From contig CM057009.1 in assembly GCA_029891345.1 (NCBI GenBank), forward strand, positions 309,172,666 through 309,236,665: a stretch of DNA of 64,000 bases, written 5' to 3'. The translations under genes were made by a program, and so were the position numbers. This document shows, in pieces, positions 48,136 to 61,635 of this stretch (positions are counted from its first letter, which is position 1; each line of letters starts with the position of its first letter). Source of the stretch: Dryococelus australis. Lineage: Eukaryota > Arthropoda > Insecta > Phasmatodea > Phasmatidae. A model generated the notes under the pieces. The model was not told where the DNA came from. It did no database searches and saw only the letters and a list, made by a program, of their open reading frames with translations.

Positions 48136-49240
48136 AAACTTACAGCCTTGTCAATTGTTTAATGCCGATGAAACTGGTTTAAATTACAAAATGCTTCCAA
48201 AAAACATTAGCCTCAAAACTAGATTCTGTAGCTAAAGGTCATAAGGCAAAGAAAGAACAGGTAACTTTTCTTCCTTGCAGTAACGCTTCTGGAGATTTGA
48301 AACTTTCACTTTTGGTGATCGGGAAATTGGCCAATCCCAGGACCCTTAAAAATGTAAATCCGAATGTTCTCCCAGCCCAGTATAAATCACAAGTATCTGT
48401 GTAGATGAGTGGACAAATTTTTAAATATTGATTTTTTTTAAATATTTGTGCCTTCAACAAAGCAGTGTTCTTGAAAGAGAAAAAACTCGCAGGAAAAGCT
48501 GTGTTGTTCATAGACAATGCACTGTGCCACTCTATTGAAGAAGAATTGTGAGATGGGGACATTTTTGTGAAATTCCTGCTACCGAACGTCACAGCTTTGT
48601 TTCAACCAATGGACCAAGGTGCGATTGAAGCAACAAAACAGTGATATAGGATAAAGTTGATCTTGTGTCTTTTAGAAAAAGAAGTGGACCCGTCAGCTAA
48701 CTTCATGGATTTTTTTTTTAATGTGACAAAAAAGACTGTCATTTATTTGGCAGCAGAAGCGTGGGAAGAAATTAAGCCGTCAACTCTTCAAAAAAGCTGG
48801 AAAAAACTGTGGCCTAGCATCCCACAAGAAAAACAGGAACAAGACGAAAATCAACCAATGCAAATGATGATGCTGACTTCGTTCAAGTTTTTCAACAGTT
48901 GGAGGGTTGTGCCGATGTAGAAGAAAATGACATTTCTGAGTGGAGGAACAGTGACAGTGGTATTGGTCATCAAGTACTAAGCGAAGATGAAATTTTGGAA
49001 GCGTCCATTGCAAACACGGCAACAGAGAATGACAGTTCGGAAGATGATGATGATACGGAGGAACCAGTTAGCCTAACTCATGGTGAAACGACTACAATGC
49101 TGGAGCAGTTGATGACATACTTAGAGAAACAAAGTGATACATCATCTGCTGAGCTAATGACCTCGAGGCGCCTACGAGATTGCATGGTGAAACGACAGTC
49201 TTCTTTAAAGCAAAAGGACATTACTGACTTTTTCCAGTAA
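48136..49240 (+). pseudogene. Tigger/pogo transposase, catalytic and C-terminal part
   Basis: QLFNADETGLNYKMLPK (about 48155-48205) carries the first catalytic Asp of the Tigger DDE domain. VLFIDNALCHS-like sequence near 48505-48535 corresponds to the second Asp region and TALFQPMDQG-like sequence near 48590-48620 to the third. The C-terminal tail 48899-49240 is acidic (DSSEDDDDTEEP) and ends KQKDITDFFQ, the usual end of Tigger proteins. Stops and frameshifts are present between 48230 and 48700. With the part at 39.8 kb it makes up one transposase gene. Confidence 0.88.
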
Positions 49241-49657
49241 GTCTGAAAATGTTATTCTTGTTTTCAGTACAGTATTGCAGTTTTATTTTATAGTCCTCTT
49301 CAGAATTTAACGTTTCTTTCTTTTTTAAAATTCTTAATTAGTAACAGTAATGTACTGTGATTTTTTTGTATTGTTCAATCAATAAATTTTATTAACTTTA
49401 GTCACAAATATGTTTTGTTTTGGTAATCGTACATCAGTTCGTAGGTTAAAAACTTAGGTCAACATATACAGTAGTATCAAAACTAAAATTTAGCTGTAGG
49501 AAAAGTTGTATTTGTGAGAAAACATTGATTTTTATAGTTTTACCCATCTAAAATTTGTATTATGTGCATTTTATGGCAAATTCCGTTTAATCAGGACTTT
49601 CGGAAATCCGGACAGAGTCCGGTCCCATGTAGTCCGGATCAGCGGGACTCTACTGTA

Positions 49658-52262
49658 TGCCCAAAAGCATATACTCGACCACTTGCCAGCAAAAAATGGT
49701 TTGAACATCGAGCTACTTGTATTATAAGTGTTCATTTTCAGTACCTTGTTGCAGGGAAATTGGAGGATTTATATTAATTTATTTCAATAGACATGCGGCT
49801 TTGAATAAACTGATAAATATGTATGTGCCTATTCGACACCTTCTGCCGTCTAATAATCGGTAGGTAAGCACCGAGCTGAGTGCAGTGTAACTCATTACAG
49901 GGAAAGTCAGAGGACGTGGTTTTGAATGATTAATTATTAAAGACAGTGAAATAATCAATTATAATTGCCTCATTTGTGTCTCGAAATTACAAGTTTTCTT
50001 TGCAGTAAAATATTATTAATTACTTTAAGAGACAGACATTTGTAACACGTGCAAGGGGTCACCAAGAAGGAGCGGCGTGGAGAGATCATTCTGCCCCCCC
50101 CCCCCCCCCCACCTACAGATGTGACACTGCCCGATTGATAACTGCTCCGTATGCTCTTAGCTGATAGTGCACGTGGGACATTTAAAATTTGATTTGCATT
50201 TGGTGTTATATTATTTGCATTTTCAAAGGGTTTTAAAGTATTATGTCAGCTTGCATTTTGTGTTAGATTACAGTAAATTATATACTGTATTTTTTTAAGA
50301 CATAATTTTCTTTATTCAAACGAATCTAGGAGAAATGAGTTTTAATGTATTGTTAACATTAATACTTTTTATAAAATTTAGTTGCGAAGGGCATTGGTAT
50401 TGGTTTTTTGTATCGGGGTATCGGCAGTTGTATCTGGGAATCTGTATCAGAAATATGGTATCGGAACAACTCTACTTGGTACTACAGTGTGTTCTGATGT
50501 TTACCCAGAACTTCCGGCTAGAGCTGCAATGATTGACCCAGGAAAGAGCGGGTGACATAAAATCATAGCCACTCATAACTTGGGTAAAACATTTTCTTAG
50601 CTTGACAATTTAAATGTTGGAAACAAATCATGAAAATACTAATACCAGAGAAAATTATTGTGTAAAAAACTATTAACCTCACTCAAATTACTGTGAGTTG
50701 CGGTAGTCAAAAAGAAAAGGTGCTTAAACATTTCATGAAACAGGCAATCATTAAGCACAGCAAAAATTCACTTTAACACAATGCCTGTCGATTAACATTA
50801 TAGATCAGTTATGTTAAACAAGCTGAAGGCTTGACAACCACCATCAAAATTTATTTGCACAAACGGGAACGCTACTCTAACAAAAACCAGTATCAAATAA
50901 TTAATTCCGCTTGGATACAGTGACTCACCACTTTCGTTGTATTGTGCATGGTACCTCGTATCAAAAAGTTGAAAATGAAAATGCACCGAGTCCTATATTA
51001 TGAAGCTTTTCAACTAGCTGCATTTGCCCACCACAGTCGAAGTAGTCCGATGGATGTTTTCATGTTTGCCCTAGGCGCTTACACCAGAACCACACTGAAC
51101 CAAGAGTGAGTGAGTGGGGTTGTGGGGTGCATGGCTGCATGGTCATGAGTGCCCATGAACCAAAAGGAGAGATCAAAGAAGGAGGGGTAGGTGTATGCAA
51201 GACCTTAAATAACCTTACCTGGTGGGGAAAGGAGGGAGTAAGGCAGGAGAGCTAGAGGGAGGGGAGCAAGTTGGCTGAGGAGCTTGCAGTTTAACCAAAG
51301 AAATTAACTGGTTGGGTCGTTGGTGACAGTGCCACTGTCACAATATATATTTGTGCAGGACACTGGAAACTACTTTTACTGTTATAAAAATTCCTAGGAC
51401 CTGCGTGGACTCAAACTCACTATTCTTTACTAATAATCAGAAAACATAATGAATAAATACAGTTAATTTTGAGAGTGCACTGCAATCTTAATTATCAGCA
51501 ATACTGTTATATGACAGTATGTGACAATAGATTCTTTTAACAATAAATGCAAAACATTCTGTTATCAACCATTATATTATGTTTCCTAACTCCATAATTC
51601 AAAAATACTGTTTGGTTCACCTCTACACTTGTTTCTACTGAGTTATGCAAATGATGTAGAAGCAGAGTCTAGAATACATGGAATGACTGAGCTGTGTAAA
51701 CCAAATTCCTTCTCATGGTCAGTAAATGAAACAATGTGGTTTCAGGAACCATTACAAATGCTTCATGTTAGATATTTTAATTTCAATTGTACATATTTTC
51801 AAAACATTAATTTTAATATATGTATAATTATCATAGACATTTTATTAATAATATTAATCATGTAACATTAGCAGTAAGCATACTGGTAAGCATGTGGTTT
51901 TAATGTAATGTGCAGTTCTCCACCCCTTAAGTAGCCCCCTCCTTAATTGGTTTCTAGATCTGCCATTGTCTGTGCTGCTGTTTAACTCTTCAATCCAGGT
52001 TGTGGGATGTATTATTCTGCAGTATGTGCCCAAAATGTTAGAACAAATGAATGAGTACATTTTGTTCGCCTTGGAGTGTGTGTTAATTTTTTTTTAAGCC
52101 ATATCATTCCTTGTGTATTTTATAGTTTGAAATGGTTTGTAGCTGTGTACAACTTACGTTACTCTGGAAAAAGAAAACATTTTCTAAAAACAAACTTTTC
52201 TGCTGTGTACCTTTAGTTAACCTGAAGGATATTTATGGATTTTTGTTATTTATTTATTTTAG
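49658..52262. other. CARM1 intron stretch without recognised genes
   Basis: AT-rich intron with a 17-base C run at 50094-50110 and a purine-rich patch at 51100-51300. No coding or RNA feature was recognised. It ends in the acceptor TTATTTATTTTAG at 52262. Confidence 0.6.
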
Positions 52263-52440
52263 ACTTTGGTAAATTCCAACAACTTGGAAGGGAAGATAGT
52301 TGTAATTGCTGGTAAAATAGAAGAAATTGATCTACCAGAAAATGTGGATGTCATTGTATCAGAGCCAATGGGCTACATGCTGTACAACGAACGTATGCTT
52401 GAAACCTACCTTCATGCCAAAAAATGGCTGAAACCTAATG
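52263..52440 (+). CDS. CARM1: CARM1/PRMT4 arginine methyltransferase, double-E loop exon
   Basis: This 178-base exon has 59 codons plus one base and continues in phase 0 from the exon ending at 33477. It reads [20 protein letters not shown], the motif II region, then [20 protein letters not shown]. The SEPMGYML and NERMLE segments are the double-E loop, whose two glutamates hold the guanidinium group of the substrate arginine; both are present. It ends [10 protein letters not shown] with donor AATG|GTGAGT. Coding capacity is intact. The following exon (which would start with the MFPT-type stretch) was not seen in the remaining 11.5 kb, so that intron is longer still. Two conserved exons 18.8 kb apart around heavy repeat DNA argue that the gene is functional. 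Confidence 0.97.
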
Positions 52441-55400
52441 GTGAGTAATTTTAGTTCCTTGCCTCTTGGAAAAAAATAGAGAACGTGTCTTTGTGCAGAT
52501 CTAAGTGTCACTCATCATGTCTGTTTTTATTAGTGATGTATTAACTTAGTTTCTTGATTTGTTTTTCTGTTCAAAATTAAATTTTATTTTTCTTGCTGTT
52601 AACATTTCAAGTTTTGATCTATGGATGAAAAGCCAAATAGATCTTGTTCCTATTTTTGTAGATTAGATGGGAAGACATTTGCTGTCTAAAATCAGGAAAG
52701 AAGAAAATTTACCATTCATCGTCAGCATTTATCCTTATGTAGGGTTTTTATTGCTATTGAGTGCTTTGAAAACCCTGTTAAGAATTTACTTTCACATCTA
52801 CTTCTTATCCTTCCACAGCATGCAACCATAAAATTCTAGTCCTGTGACTTTCCAGATATCAAATTCAATGTTTAAATTTCAGTATTAGACTATAGATCAA
52901 CCTTGATAAGCAGTAGGCAATAATTATTATGGCTAATATTATGAAAGCCTGCATTTTGATTTTAGTGTATGAGTTTGCCTTTAACAAGCAATGGGTTGTT
53001 CTCATTCTTATTGGACTAAGCCTGTTTTAAAATGGCAACACACATTTAGTACAAGTTAACAAATAAACCTGTATGTCTCACTTTTTCACCAAAATATTTA
53101 AGGATTTATTTCAATGGTAGATTAACTTACAATTTAAGTTCCATATCTACTGAAGTAAATGTCAGTATTACTTTATTTACTTTACACATTTTGCTTTACA
53201 CATTCAGTACTAACAGTTTTTTGTGTATTAATTTATTAAAAGGCCATGGTACTCATGTGTTAATTAATTGGTTTTAGGAATGGCTAACCTAAACCTGAAA
53301 AAAAAAAAGTAGACATAGACCATAACTGTTTTATTTAATAATGAGTCGTGTAGAAACTATGTTCATCAATGCCAGCTTGTGATGCAGGTGACAAGAATTT
53401 TTTTGTTCTGGTTAGAAGATTTTTATTTTTATTACTGTTTTATTTAGTATATTTTATTTTTTTCCAACTGAAGATCTGGATTATTTAATTATCCAATGAG
53501 TCAGAGATGTCTCATTGTAGCATGGTGTTACAGTGTTAGTTTTAGAAAGTCTTAATGTTCTCTGATTCAAGATATATTTTTATAAATTTTTACCAGATGG
53601 TTTTTTGTCTGCTTGAATTCTCTTATGACTGAAACAAAATGCACCGCTTCTGGTGATTTGTTCTGTTTTTAATGAAATTTGCCTGATATTTTTTTCTTGA
53701 AAAACAATGTGTAATTCATTTTTTAATTGAATTTGAAGTTACTTTAGCATTACTTTTCTTTATATAGTCTGTGTAATTTATACGGCGTGTTTTTAATCGG
53801 GACTACAGGTTGACCTCGAATGATACTCTAAATAGTTAAACACTGCGCGCGCTCTGCCCTCTATCTCGAAAATGGTTCAAGATATTTAAAAAATGTTTAA
53901 ACAAAAGTTGTAGAGAATTTAATCCTCTACAATATTTATAATAAATACAAATAGCATAAAACCCATAGGAAACGAGATATTTGCAATAAATATGTAAAGA
54001 ATCTTTTTTTTTACCTTTGACCTTGAAATATCTGTGGTCGCGGACACCCTACGATAGGTAGGTTTTGAGACAAGTTTTAGGGTGTCAAAATAAAGGTTTA
54101 TACAAGTTTATAGCTGACTATCTCTCATTCCGAGATTCTTGCCCTCATTTGACTAATATTCCTGGACTATAAGGAATGAAAATATTTGTATGGCGATGTA
54201 ATTTTAATTTCTCATGTTCCAGCGATTTTCTTACTATTTTTTATGGGTCTTAAATTTTCAAATGATGTTCGTTCTAAATGCCTGTTAACTACTTTTGTGT
54301 ATTATAAAAGTGAGTAAGTGTCCCTGCATTTGTTCATAATTTATTCTTCCTGGCCATATTCTAGGATAGTTTTGTAGGAAAGTTTTAAATGGGAAACACT
54401 AATTCTTCTACTGTTCTAAACAAGTTTAGAAGGACCTGTTAGGTTTGGTTACTTTATAACAGGAGCAAATATTTAATGGAACTGATGGTTCACTACCTTT
54501 TGTAAATAAAACAATTTTCTGACATGTCTGTGAATTTTTGGATTAAAAATGTATCCTCAAATTCATGTTAATAAATCACTTACTTTAGCAGACACACAAT
54601 TTGCTCCCGTAAGGTTTTTTCTACTGCTTTAATGTAGTAATAAGGGTATCACTTTTTTCCTGCTTCATCTGTCTCTCACATCCTTACACCTTTCCTGATG
54701 CTTTGTAGCCATATCATGTCCTCTCTCCCAGTCCATCTCTTAGTGGCCCAGTGCACGGTTGGGTTGGTAGAATATATAGTGTAAAATACATATATTCTAC
54801 TGTACAATATTATTTTTACCTACATATTCTACATGTAGAATATTTGCCATGCAATTACCTGCTTAAAAGAATGTCTTTGCTTCCATAGACTGCTCTCTGC
54901 TGCACCATACAGTAACCTGTGGTTTAGTAGAATAAAGTGAAGTAAATGTACTTTACATACCAAATAAAGGTTATCATTCCTGGATGAAAGACATTAATTT
55001 TATGTCAGTAATTACAAAATCATACACTTAAAATTAACAGTATTGATCAGAAGCCGTGTTACATATTTATAGTGTGTGGTAGACGTGCAACAACTTTTAG
55101 GAATGCACAAAGGTTAGACAAGTTCCTTAATGGGCAATGAACATAGGATCAGTAAATATTCTCTCCACATGTGCTGGAGATTTTCAGGAATATTTAGTAG
55201 CTTCAGTGATATTGTGCTTAAAAGTGAATTTTTGCACAGCATGCTCTCCATACACAGATGGTTTATTAACTCTTTTATTTGTAATGTTGTGTACATACTT
55301 TATTTCAGGTATAAAATGCTTTTTCCAATATAAAAAAAGTTTCCGTTTTATAGTGAACATAAAAACCTTCCTTGTGATTCATCACAACAGGGGAAGTCTG

Positions 55401-58400
55401 TATTTTATTACTAGTGCTAACTTTCAGTCTGCAGAAATATCTAAGTTCAGCAATGTGAAAAAGTAAGTAAGATTGTGTAAAAAAAAAAGTTAAAATGTGG
55501 GAAAGAAAGAATGGGGAATAGTAATGAAATAAGTCTTGTCAGTGTCATCATTTAATGCATGTGCTTCGCCACACTGCTGAGAAACTAACCAAATTTTTCT
55601 ACCCTGCTCTGCGCACTCTCCGAATGTGGGGTCTTACAAGTGTGTCCTCCAGGGTGTTGCAATTAAAACAGCCAGCGGTATATAAATTGTAAATAAGAAA
55701 AATTAAAGACTAGTGATATTTTGGTTTCCAATATTTCTTATTCTATGTTTGTTTTAGAAAAAACATTGTTATTTCCATAAAACTGAAGATATTATTTTAA
55801 TTTAGTATATGTTGTATATCATTGCAGTGGATTTAATTGGCCAAACAAAGGCTCTCTGTTATCGTAAAAGGATGCACTTTTAATTTTTGTGATACTTTCC
55901 CTTTATTATTTTGAACTCACAATAGAATACTTTGATCTTTTTAGGGTATTTGAGCTGTGCAAGAGATGTAATTTGGATCAGCTAAGGAATCGTAATTAGA
56001 ATAAAAATAAAGTTGTATTGCAAATTACTACTTCATAAAATTGACTAATGTCAAACTACACAAGACAATGTAAATGTGACAGGCATGCATGATGTTGATA
56101 TAAAAGATCTGGAGATATTTATTGGTCTACTTTTTTATTCAGCAGCTTTCAATTCAAACCATAAATCTACTAGAGATATATTGGCAATTGATAATAATGA
56201 CATGGATACTTTTAGGTGTTGTGTTGTGAGCAAGACATCCATTTGAAGTTCTTCTACAAATGTCCATTTTGACAGTCCTGATGAATGAAAGAATGTAAAA
56301 AAATCGGAAGTGATGCAACCAATGGAGAAATTTTCAACAAGTTTGTGATTAACTGCTAGTTATACAATTCTGTGTTTGGAGGTGCCTCAGTCTTGTTGTG
56401 CAATTAATTAAAAATGCCATATTACAGCTGTTCATGTGCTGCAAAAAAACTAAGTATGTTTTCAAAGAAAGGGCTTCAGTATTACACATTTGTGTAGGAA
56501 GGTAGAAGGGAGTACGTGAATGTAAAAATTTGTATTTTATCTCTCTGTTATCTGTGTGTTCACCACACATTTGTGTTTTAGGGATAAACACTATTTGAGT
56601 TTCAAAATGCTCTTCACTGTACTATTTAATGTGTAGACTTTTATTCTGCCAGTTGTAAATCAAAAGTTGAGTAACATTTTTGTTTGGATTAAGTAGGCTA
56701 TCTTATCATGTTCACTATTGTGTATTCATATTTATCCTATACTTCTTTGCTGTGTAATCTTTTTCAACAGATTCATTTATGAGATATAATTTTACCTATC
56801 TTGGAACTAGAGCTGCTTGCATTTTGATTTATTATGCATATGTTCTTGCCCAAGAAAGTAATTTCTTGTAAGGCGATTTGACAGACATCAATAATCAAGC
56901 GACCCTAACAAACAAGTGCACGTACAGCTTACAAATAAACTCTGTAATGTAATATCAGCATGGACTTAATCGCACAGTTAACCCAGCAGCACGCCTGCAT
57001 AAGGGTACCCATTTCCTAACCACAATAAGTGACTTAATTTTTGGCAGCAAATGGGAGCATTCTAATACTAGTCCAGGACTGAGGCAGCTGTGATTGACTG
57101 GAAAATTAACTTAGGGGCAGGGCTTCACCATATCTGACCAAGATATGGCACCACTGTTGTTGCAAAAGGTTACAGTAAACATGTAAAAACTATATAAAAT
57201 TGAACTCAAATCAATGCAGTGTTTTGTTTATCTAAAAAAAATAGTGGATACTAATCCACTCCCTATTATCTTGTAGTGTATTGGGATTTAATAATAGTTA
57301 GACGGAAACATGTCTTATGTCTCTTCGATGTTTTCATTCGGCCTACGATACTGTAAACAGAAGAGCAGCACAAGATGAAAAACAGCTGTTTTAGCATATG
57401 ATGTTTGAATTGCTAAAATTATTAGCTATAGAATCGTTTATAATATTAAAGCATGTAACTAGAGAACTACAGTTTCCATATACAAATAGCACACATTCGT
57501 AAAATATTTTGTCCCAAAATTTAATGTTTTGAAATTTAAATTCCCTATAAGTCTTTTAGTGTTGAATATTTGGCTGAAAGCATTAATTCAGTGGGCAGAA
57601 ATATCATAACACCATTTTGTCACAGTTTTATATATTTATATTAGTGTTTAAATGAAAACCTGATTAAGAAGTTTATTATCCGCTACTAAAAGTCACATTC
57701 ACTTCTTTTTTTAAATCAAAATAACTGGGTTTACGTTATAAATAACAGAGCAATGATTTTCATGCTAAACTTTGATTTGATTATGATCAATGATAATGCA
57801 ATGAAAGTCTTATGTGAATGGAATTTACCTGACAGTGTGTGCTCATTGTCATAACCAAACTATTAAGGTTTTGTACTTCTCACATGTCGCATACCTTCAT
57901 TTCACGTTGATTAAAGCATGTGTGTTAGAGGTAATGTTAATTATTTATTGCTGAAGTTAGTGACCAATCATTTATTTTCAATTTTTCTATACTCCCAATA
58001 AATATAACATCACATGCATTCGAGGTGGAACTGAATTAGGGAAAAAATAACATGAGTAATATTAAAATTATAAAATTAGCATAGCAATAACAGGTACTGA
58101 TATATTATAGGCTGGTGAGCTTGGTGACTTATTATTCTGCAAACACTGGTAGAAGCGGGTTGATGTAATGGAATTTGGGAGCCAAGATAATAATCAACAT
58201 GGTACATTTGGTTGTAAACAGGTCTGGAAAGCAACACCACTTGCAGGAAATGCACAGGGTTTGTGTGCTGGACTGTAAAATTATTTTATATGCAACAACT
58301 AAACATATGTCCACAATAACTATCAGAAAACTGAAATGTCAGAATCAATTAGTTTACAAATATGGCACTTAAGCAATTCAATAATAGTACTTTATCAATG

Positions 58401-60500
58401 AAATACTTTCCTTCTGCTGCTACCAGCATTCCATTTTTCTCACTTTACGCCGTCCGCGGCCAGCAGCAAAGTGACTAGCCCTTGTCAACCCACGCAGCGC
58501 ACCATCTAGCGGACAAAGTGAGAACTATCACGACGTAGAGGGCAGGCCACACAGCCCTCTACCGAAGGCCAACACCTTCCAGTGAAATAAAGTGAATCAG
58601 AACAGCGGCTGTTCATTTGCAAGGGGCATCTTTTAATTATCAGTGCTAATTAAAGTATTCAGTCTTTTAAAATAAACCCGTTATTAAAGTAACTCGCAGA
58701 AAATGAATGTAGCAAAATTATGCGGTAAATAAAAACGTAACGAATGTGCAAATAGTGAACTACATGGGCACGTGGATCTCGGTAATCCTGTAACATTTTG
58801 GAAAACTAACTAGTACATCATAATTCCCACATTAAATGCAATCAGAGTAAAGTAATAAGCTAATTTAACTCTGCAAAAACAGAAATTCCTAACATTGATT
58901 TGTTGACACTAGCAGTCTAAGCCCCACGCTTAAACTGTGCAGAATGAAATTATTTTTATATTTTATTTAAATACTTATATTATTCTATTGCAAACGGAAT
59001 TCACACAATATGTTTTAAAACTAATTAAAAAATTACTTACGTGCTTGTTCCTCTTTTTAGGTCAAAAAGAGACTCAATTCACAAAAATAATTTTGAATAT
59101 AAAAGTTACTGTGTCATAATTTTTAAACCTTTTTATATTTTCGAGTGTAAGTGCCTTTGCTAACGTGCAAGAATGTATGTTTCTCATCCAGTGTTATGTT
59201 CCACATCATTCAATTGAAAAATATTGCAAGGGGTTCTTTTTACTGGTATGGCATCGGTTACAAGACATCACCGACGCCATGCCACCCTTTTTAGTCTTGG
59301 TTCAATGGACAGCATGGTAGGTTGCGTCCACGCAACTCGCAGGTGAGGCAACTTTGAACATGAAATTTTCATGGTAATAGCATAATTTAGTCAGGAACCT
59401 TTTTCTTATATATAGCGCACCTCTCAAGTATACCTCCCACCGGAGCAGACTTACAGCCCCTCCGGCATATTGTTTAATTTATTTTTCGTGCTTTCAGGCA
59501 TTTTCTCAGCTTACGCCTATGTGGGGCATTGTCTCGCATGCCCGCTTAACCGTATTTCTATGGTGAACCATCGCACATGAAATACTGAATAATCACAGTT
59601 TTCGTAAACTGAAATGTCTTGTGTTCTTTTATTCTCGCTTGCCGGGCTCTTTTGAAGCTGCCAATTTTAAGATTTTAGTAATCATCCACCACGTGCTGCT
59701 GACCACGTGCTTGAAAAGTGTACTTATGCATTACATCGCGATGTTTACTACAATCTTGTAAGGTGTGCTAGGGAGCCTGAATGTCTCAGTCTGTGTGCAG
59801 AATTACGTATTTAAAGCAGTAAGTATTTTCTAACACCAACTCATTTAAACACCAGGGGCACACGACCCATATTTGGAGAATACCTCTTTTCGACCTGTGG
59901 CGTGCGTTTTTACATTTTACTTATTCTTTTAAAATTCATAAAATACTTTATCATATATAAGACACATGTCCACCTTAAAATCTTTAAAACATTAAAACAA
60001 TTAACACACATTTAATCATTTAAACATTAAAATTGTTATAAGGAGAAAACAAATTATTAAATTGATTACAAAAACTTCACAATCATTATTCCATTTATTC
60101 ATCCAAACATATTAATTCATTAAACATTAAAATTTTTTTAAAAATTATAACAAAATCCATTAAATGAACAAAGCATTCATAGTCAACCTAATCTTTATAA
60201 AACAAGATTAAATTTTATAACAAAACACATTAAAATGAACTGACTTGTTCATTGTCAACCTAAGTATTATTATTCAAATATGAAATAAATTATTTTAAAT
60301 TCTTAACATTCCACACCTAACACCTTAAAAATTTACCACAAGAGTTGTATTACTAACACATCCTATATATACTCCTTCCTTCCAGCTATTACTACCATTA
60401 TAATCCATAAACTGAGCATATAGCTCAAGGGAACTTCTTATGGTTGACGCATGACATCTTCTCTATCATAATAAACGATTGCTACTCATCAGTCAACTAT
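52441..60500. other. Probable CARM1 intron after the double-E exon
   Basis: AT-rich DNA with short ORFs only. Two GC-richer patches stand out: 53780-54010 (with CTGCGCGCGCTCTGCCC and the small stem TTGTAGAG/CTCTACAA at about 53910-53935), which looks like an unclassified miniature element, and 58440-58580. No exon with CARM1 similarity, tRNA or transposase was recognised. Confidence 0.5.
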
Positions 60501-61270
60501 ACCCCTGACAGTTCATCCACGAGTCACGTCGCTGCCGCTGACATCTGCAAGACTGCATTACCTACCGGGCCGGGACAGGCGTCCCATTGATAATTATTAT
60601 TTTGCCCAATGAGCCACCGAGACTCTGCAAGAGAGCCACCTAGACTACGCAAGAGGTCCGTGGCAAGTACTGCAGCGCACTGCTAGATGCTGCCACAGAC
60701 ACGAGACGCCACCCGCTCGGAGGATCCAGATGCCGGGCTCGCACCTGCTGTGCCCCCTCCCCAAACGCACTATGCCAGCAGAAGGGATGGCTGAGAAGTA
60801 TAAAAGGGCCGGCAGCCAAGCCTCCTGATTGCCAGTTCTTCTCAGTACTCAATCGCTTCCTGAGCTCTCGCTGCCCCAGTTACTGGTGCCGAGGCTCTAA
60901 CCTCTCCTAAGCTTCATCGCTCTCTTTGTTGGGCCGAAGTTCCTCTCCAGCGGAATCATAAGGAAGACCCAACGGCCATCAAGAAGTTACAATTAGACAC
61001 GTTCGGTCCCTTACGGACAGTCACCTGAGAGTAGAGCTTGCCTCGAGGAAACACGCATTAAATAGCTGCCTAATCCACCCAACTTTGCACAGGGCGCTTT
61101 CCCCTGTTGAACGCTAGGTTGTTTAACCTTCCGTATACTCCGTGGCGGAATTAGGAGTTAGCACCTCTGCCATCAATGTTTATTTCACTTCGGTAAATAA
61201 ACACAGTTCTTACCAGTCATCTTAGCTTTCACTCCAAGCTCCTTCCTGTGCCACATCGGGGCTACAGGAC
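60501..61270 (+). promoter_or_regulatory. LTR-like or promoter-like GC-rich block
   Basis: The block has a TATA box (GTATAAAAGGGCC at about 60799), a long pyrimidine-rich transcribed-like part, AATAAA near 61197 and an end near CACATCGGGGCTACAGG. This resembles a U3-R-U5 LTR. GC-rich sequence continues to about 61600 and may be the leader of the same element. No gag or pol on the + strand follows, so it may be a solo or truncated LTR. A host promoter cannot be excluded. Confidence 0.4.
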
Positions 61271-61635
61271 TTGGCAGGAGACCGGGTTTTGATACTGCCA
61301 AATGCACACTGCACAACAAAACAAGTACATCCTTGGAAGGCCACCCGTTACTTGTACGTCGTAGGAGCAATGGTAGAACTACGACGTTAGGATACCGCCC
61401 TGTGGAAATTAGCTTGTCAGCTCGACACCTCGTAGGGGGGTCAAGGTCGTAAGGCCTGACTTCGTGCCCAGCCGTCGACCCACGAGGCCCGTACTGTACA
61501 CCAAGAGAGCACATGCGCCCCAGACCGAATAAAGTAGATTAGACACGTCTCACCTAGTGTCGCCCAAATTACCTAGGGGCGGGGGCTGTCTGACAACCAG
61601 GACTGTCACATGCCAAGGTATTCAAGGATATAGTC

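Larger units (their letters stand above)
39383..49655 (+). mobile_element. Tigger/pogo DNA transposon, split by a gypsy insertion
   Basis: The left end CAGTAGAGTCCCACTAATCC and the right end, whose reverse complement starts CAGTAGAGTCCCGCTGATCC, form matching terminal inverted repeats of the pogo/Tigger group. TA flanks both ends (39381-39382 and 49656-49657), the duplication expected for this superfamily. The N-terminal half of the transposase lies at 39.8-40.1 kb and the catalytic half at 48.15-49.24 kb. The 8 kb between them is a reverse-strand gypsy element. The host element without the insert would be about 2.2 kb, a usual size for Tigger. Confidence 0.92.

Noticed and set aside
50094..50110. 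Run of 17 C
   Set aside because: Simple homopolymer; length may vary or be a sequencing artefact, with no further signal.
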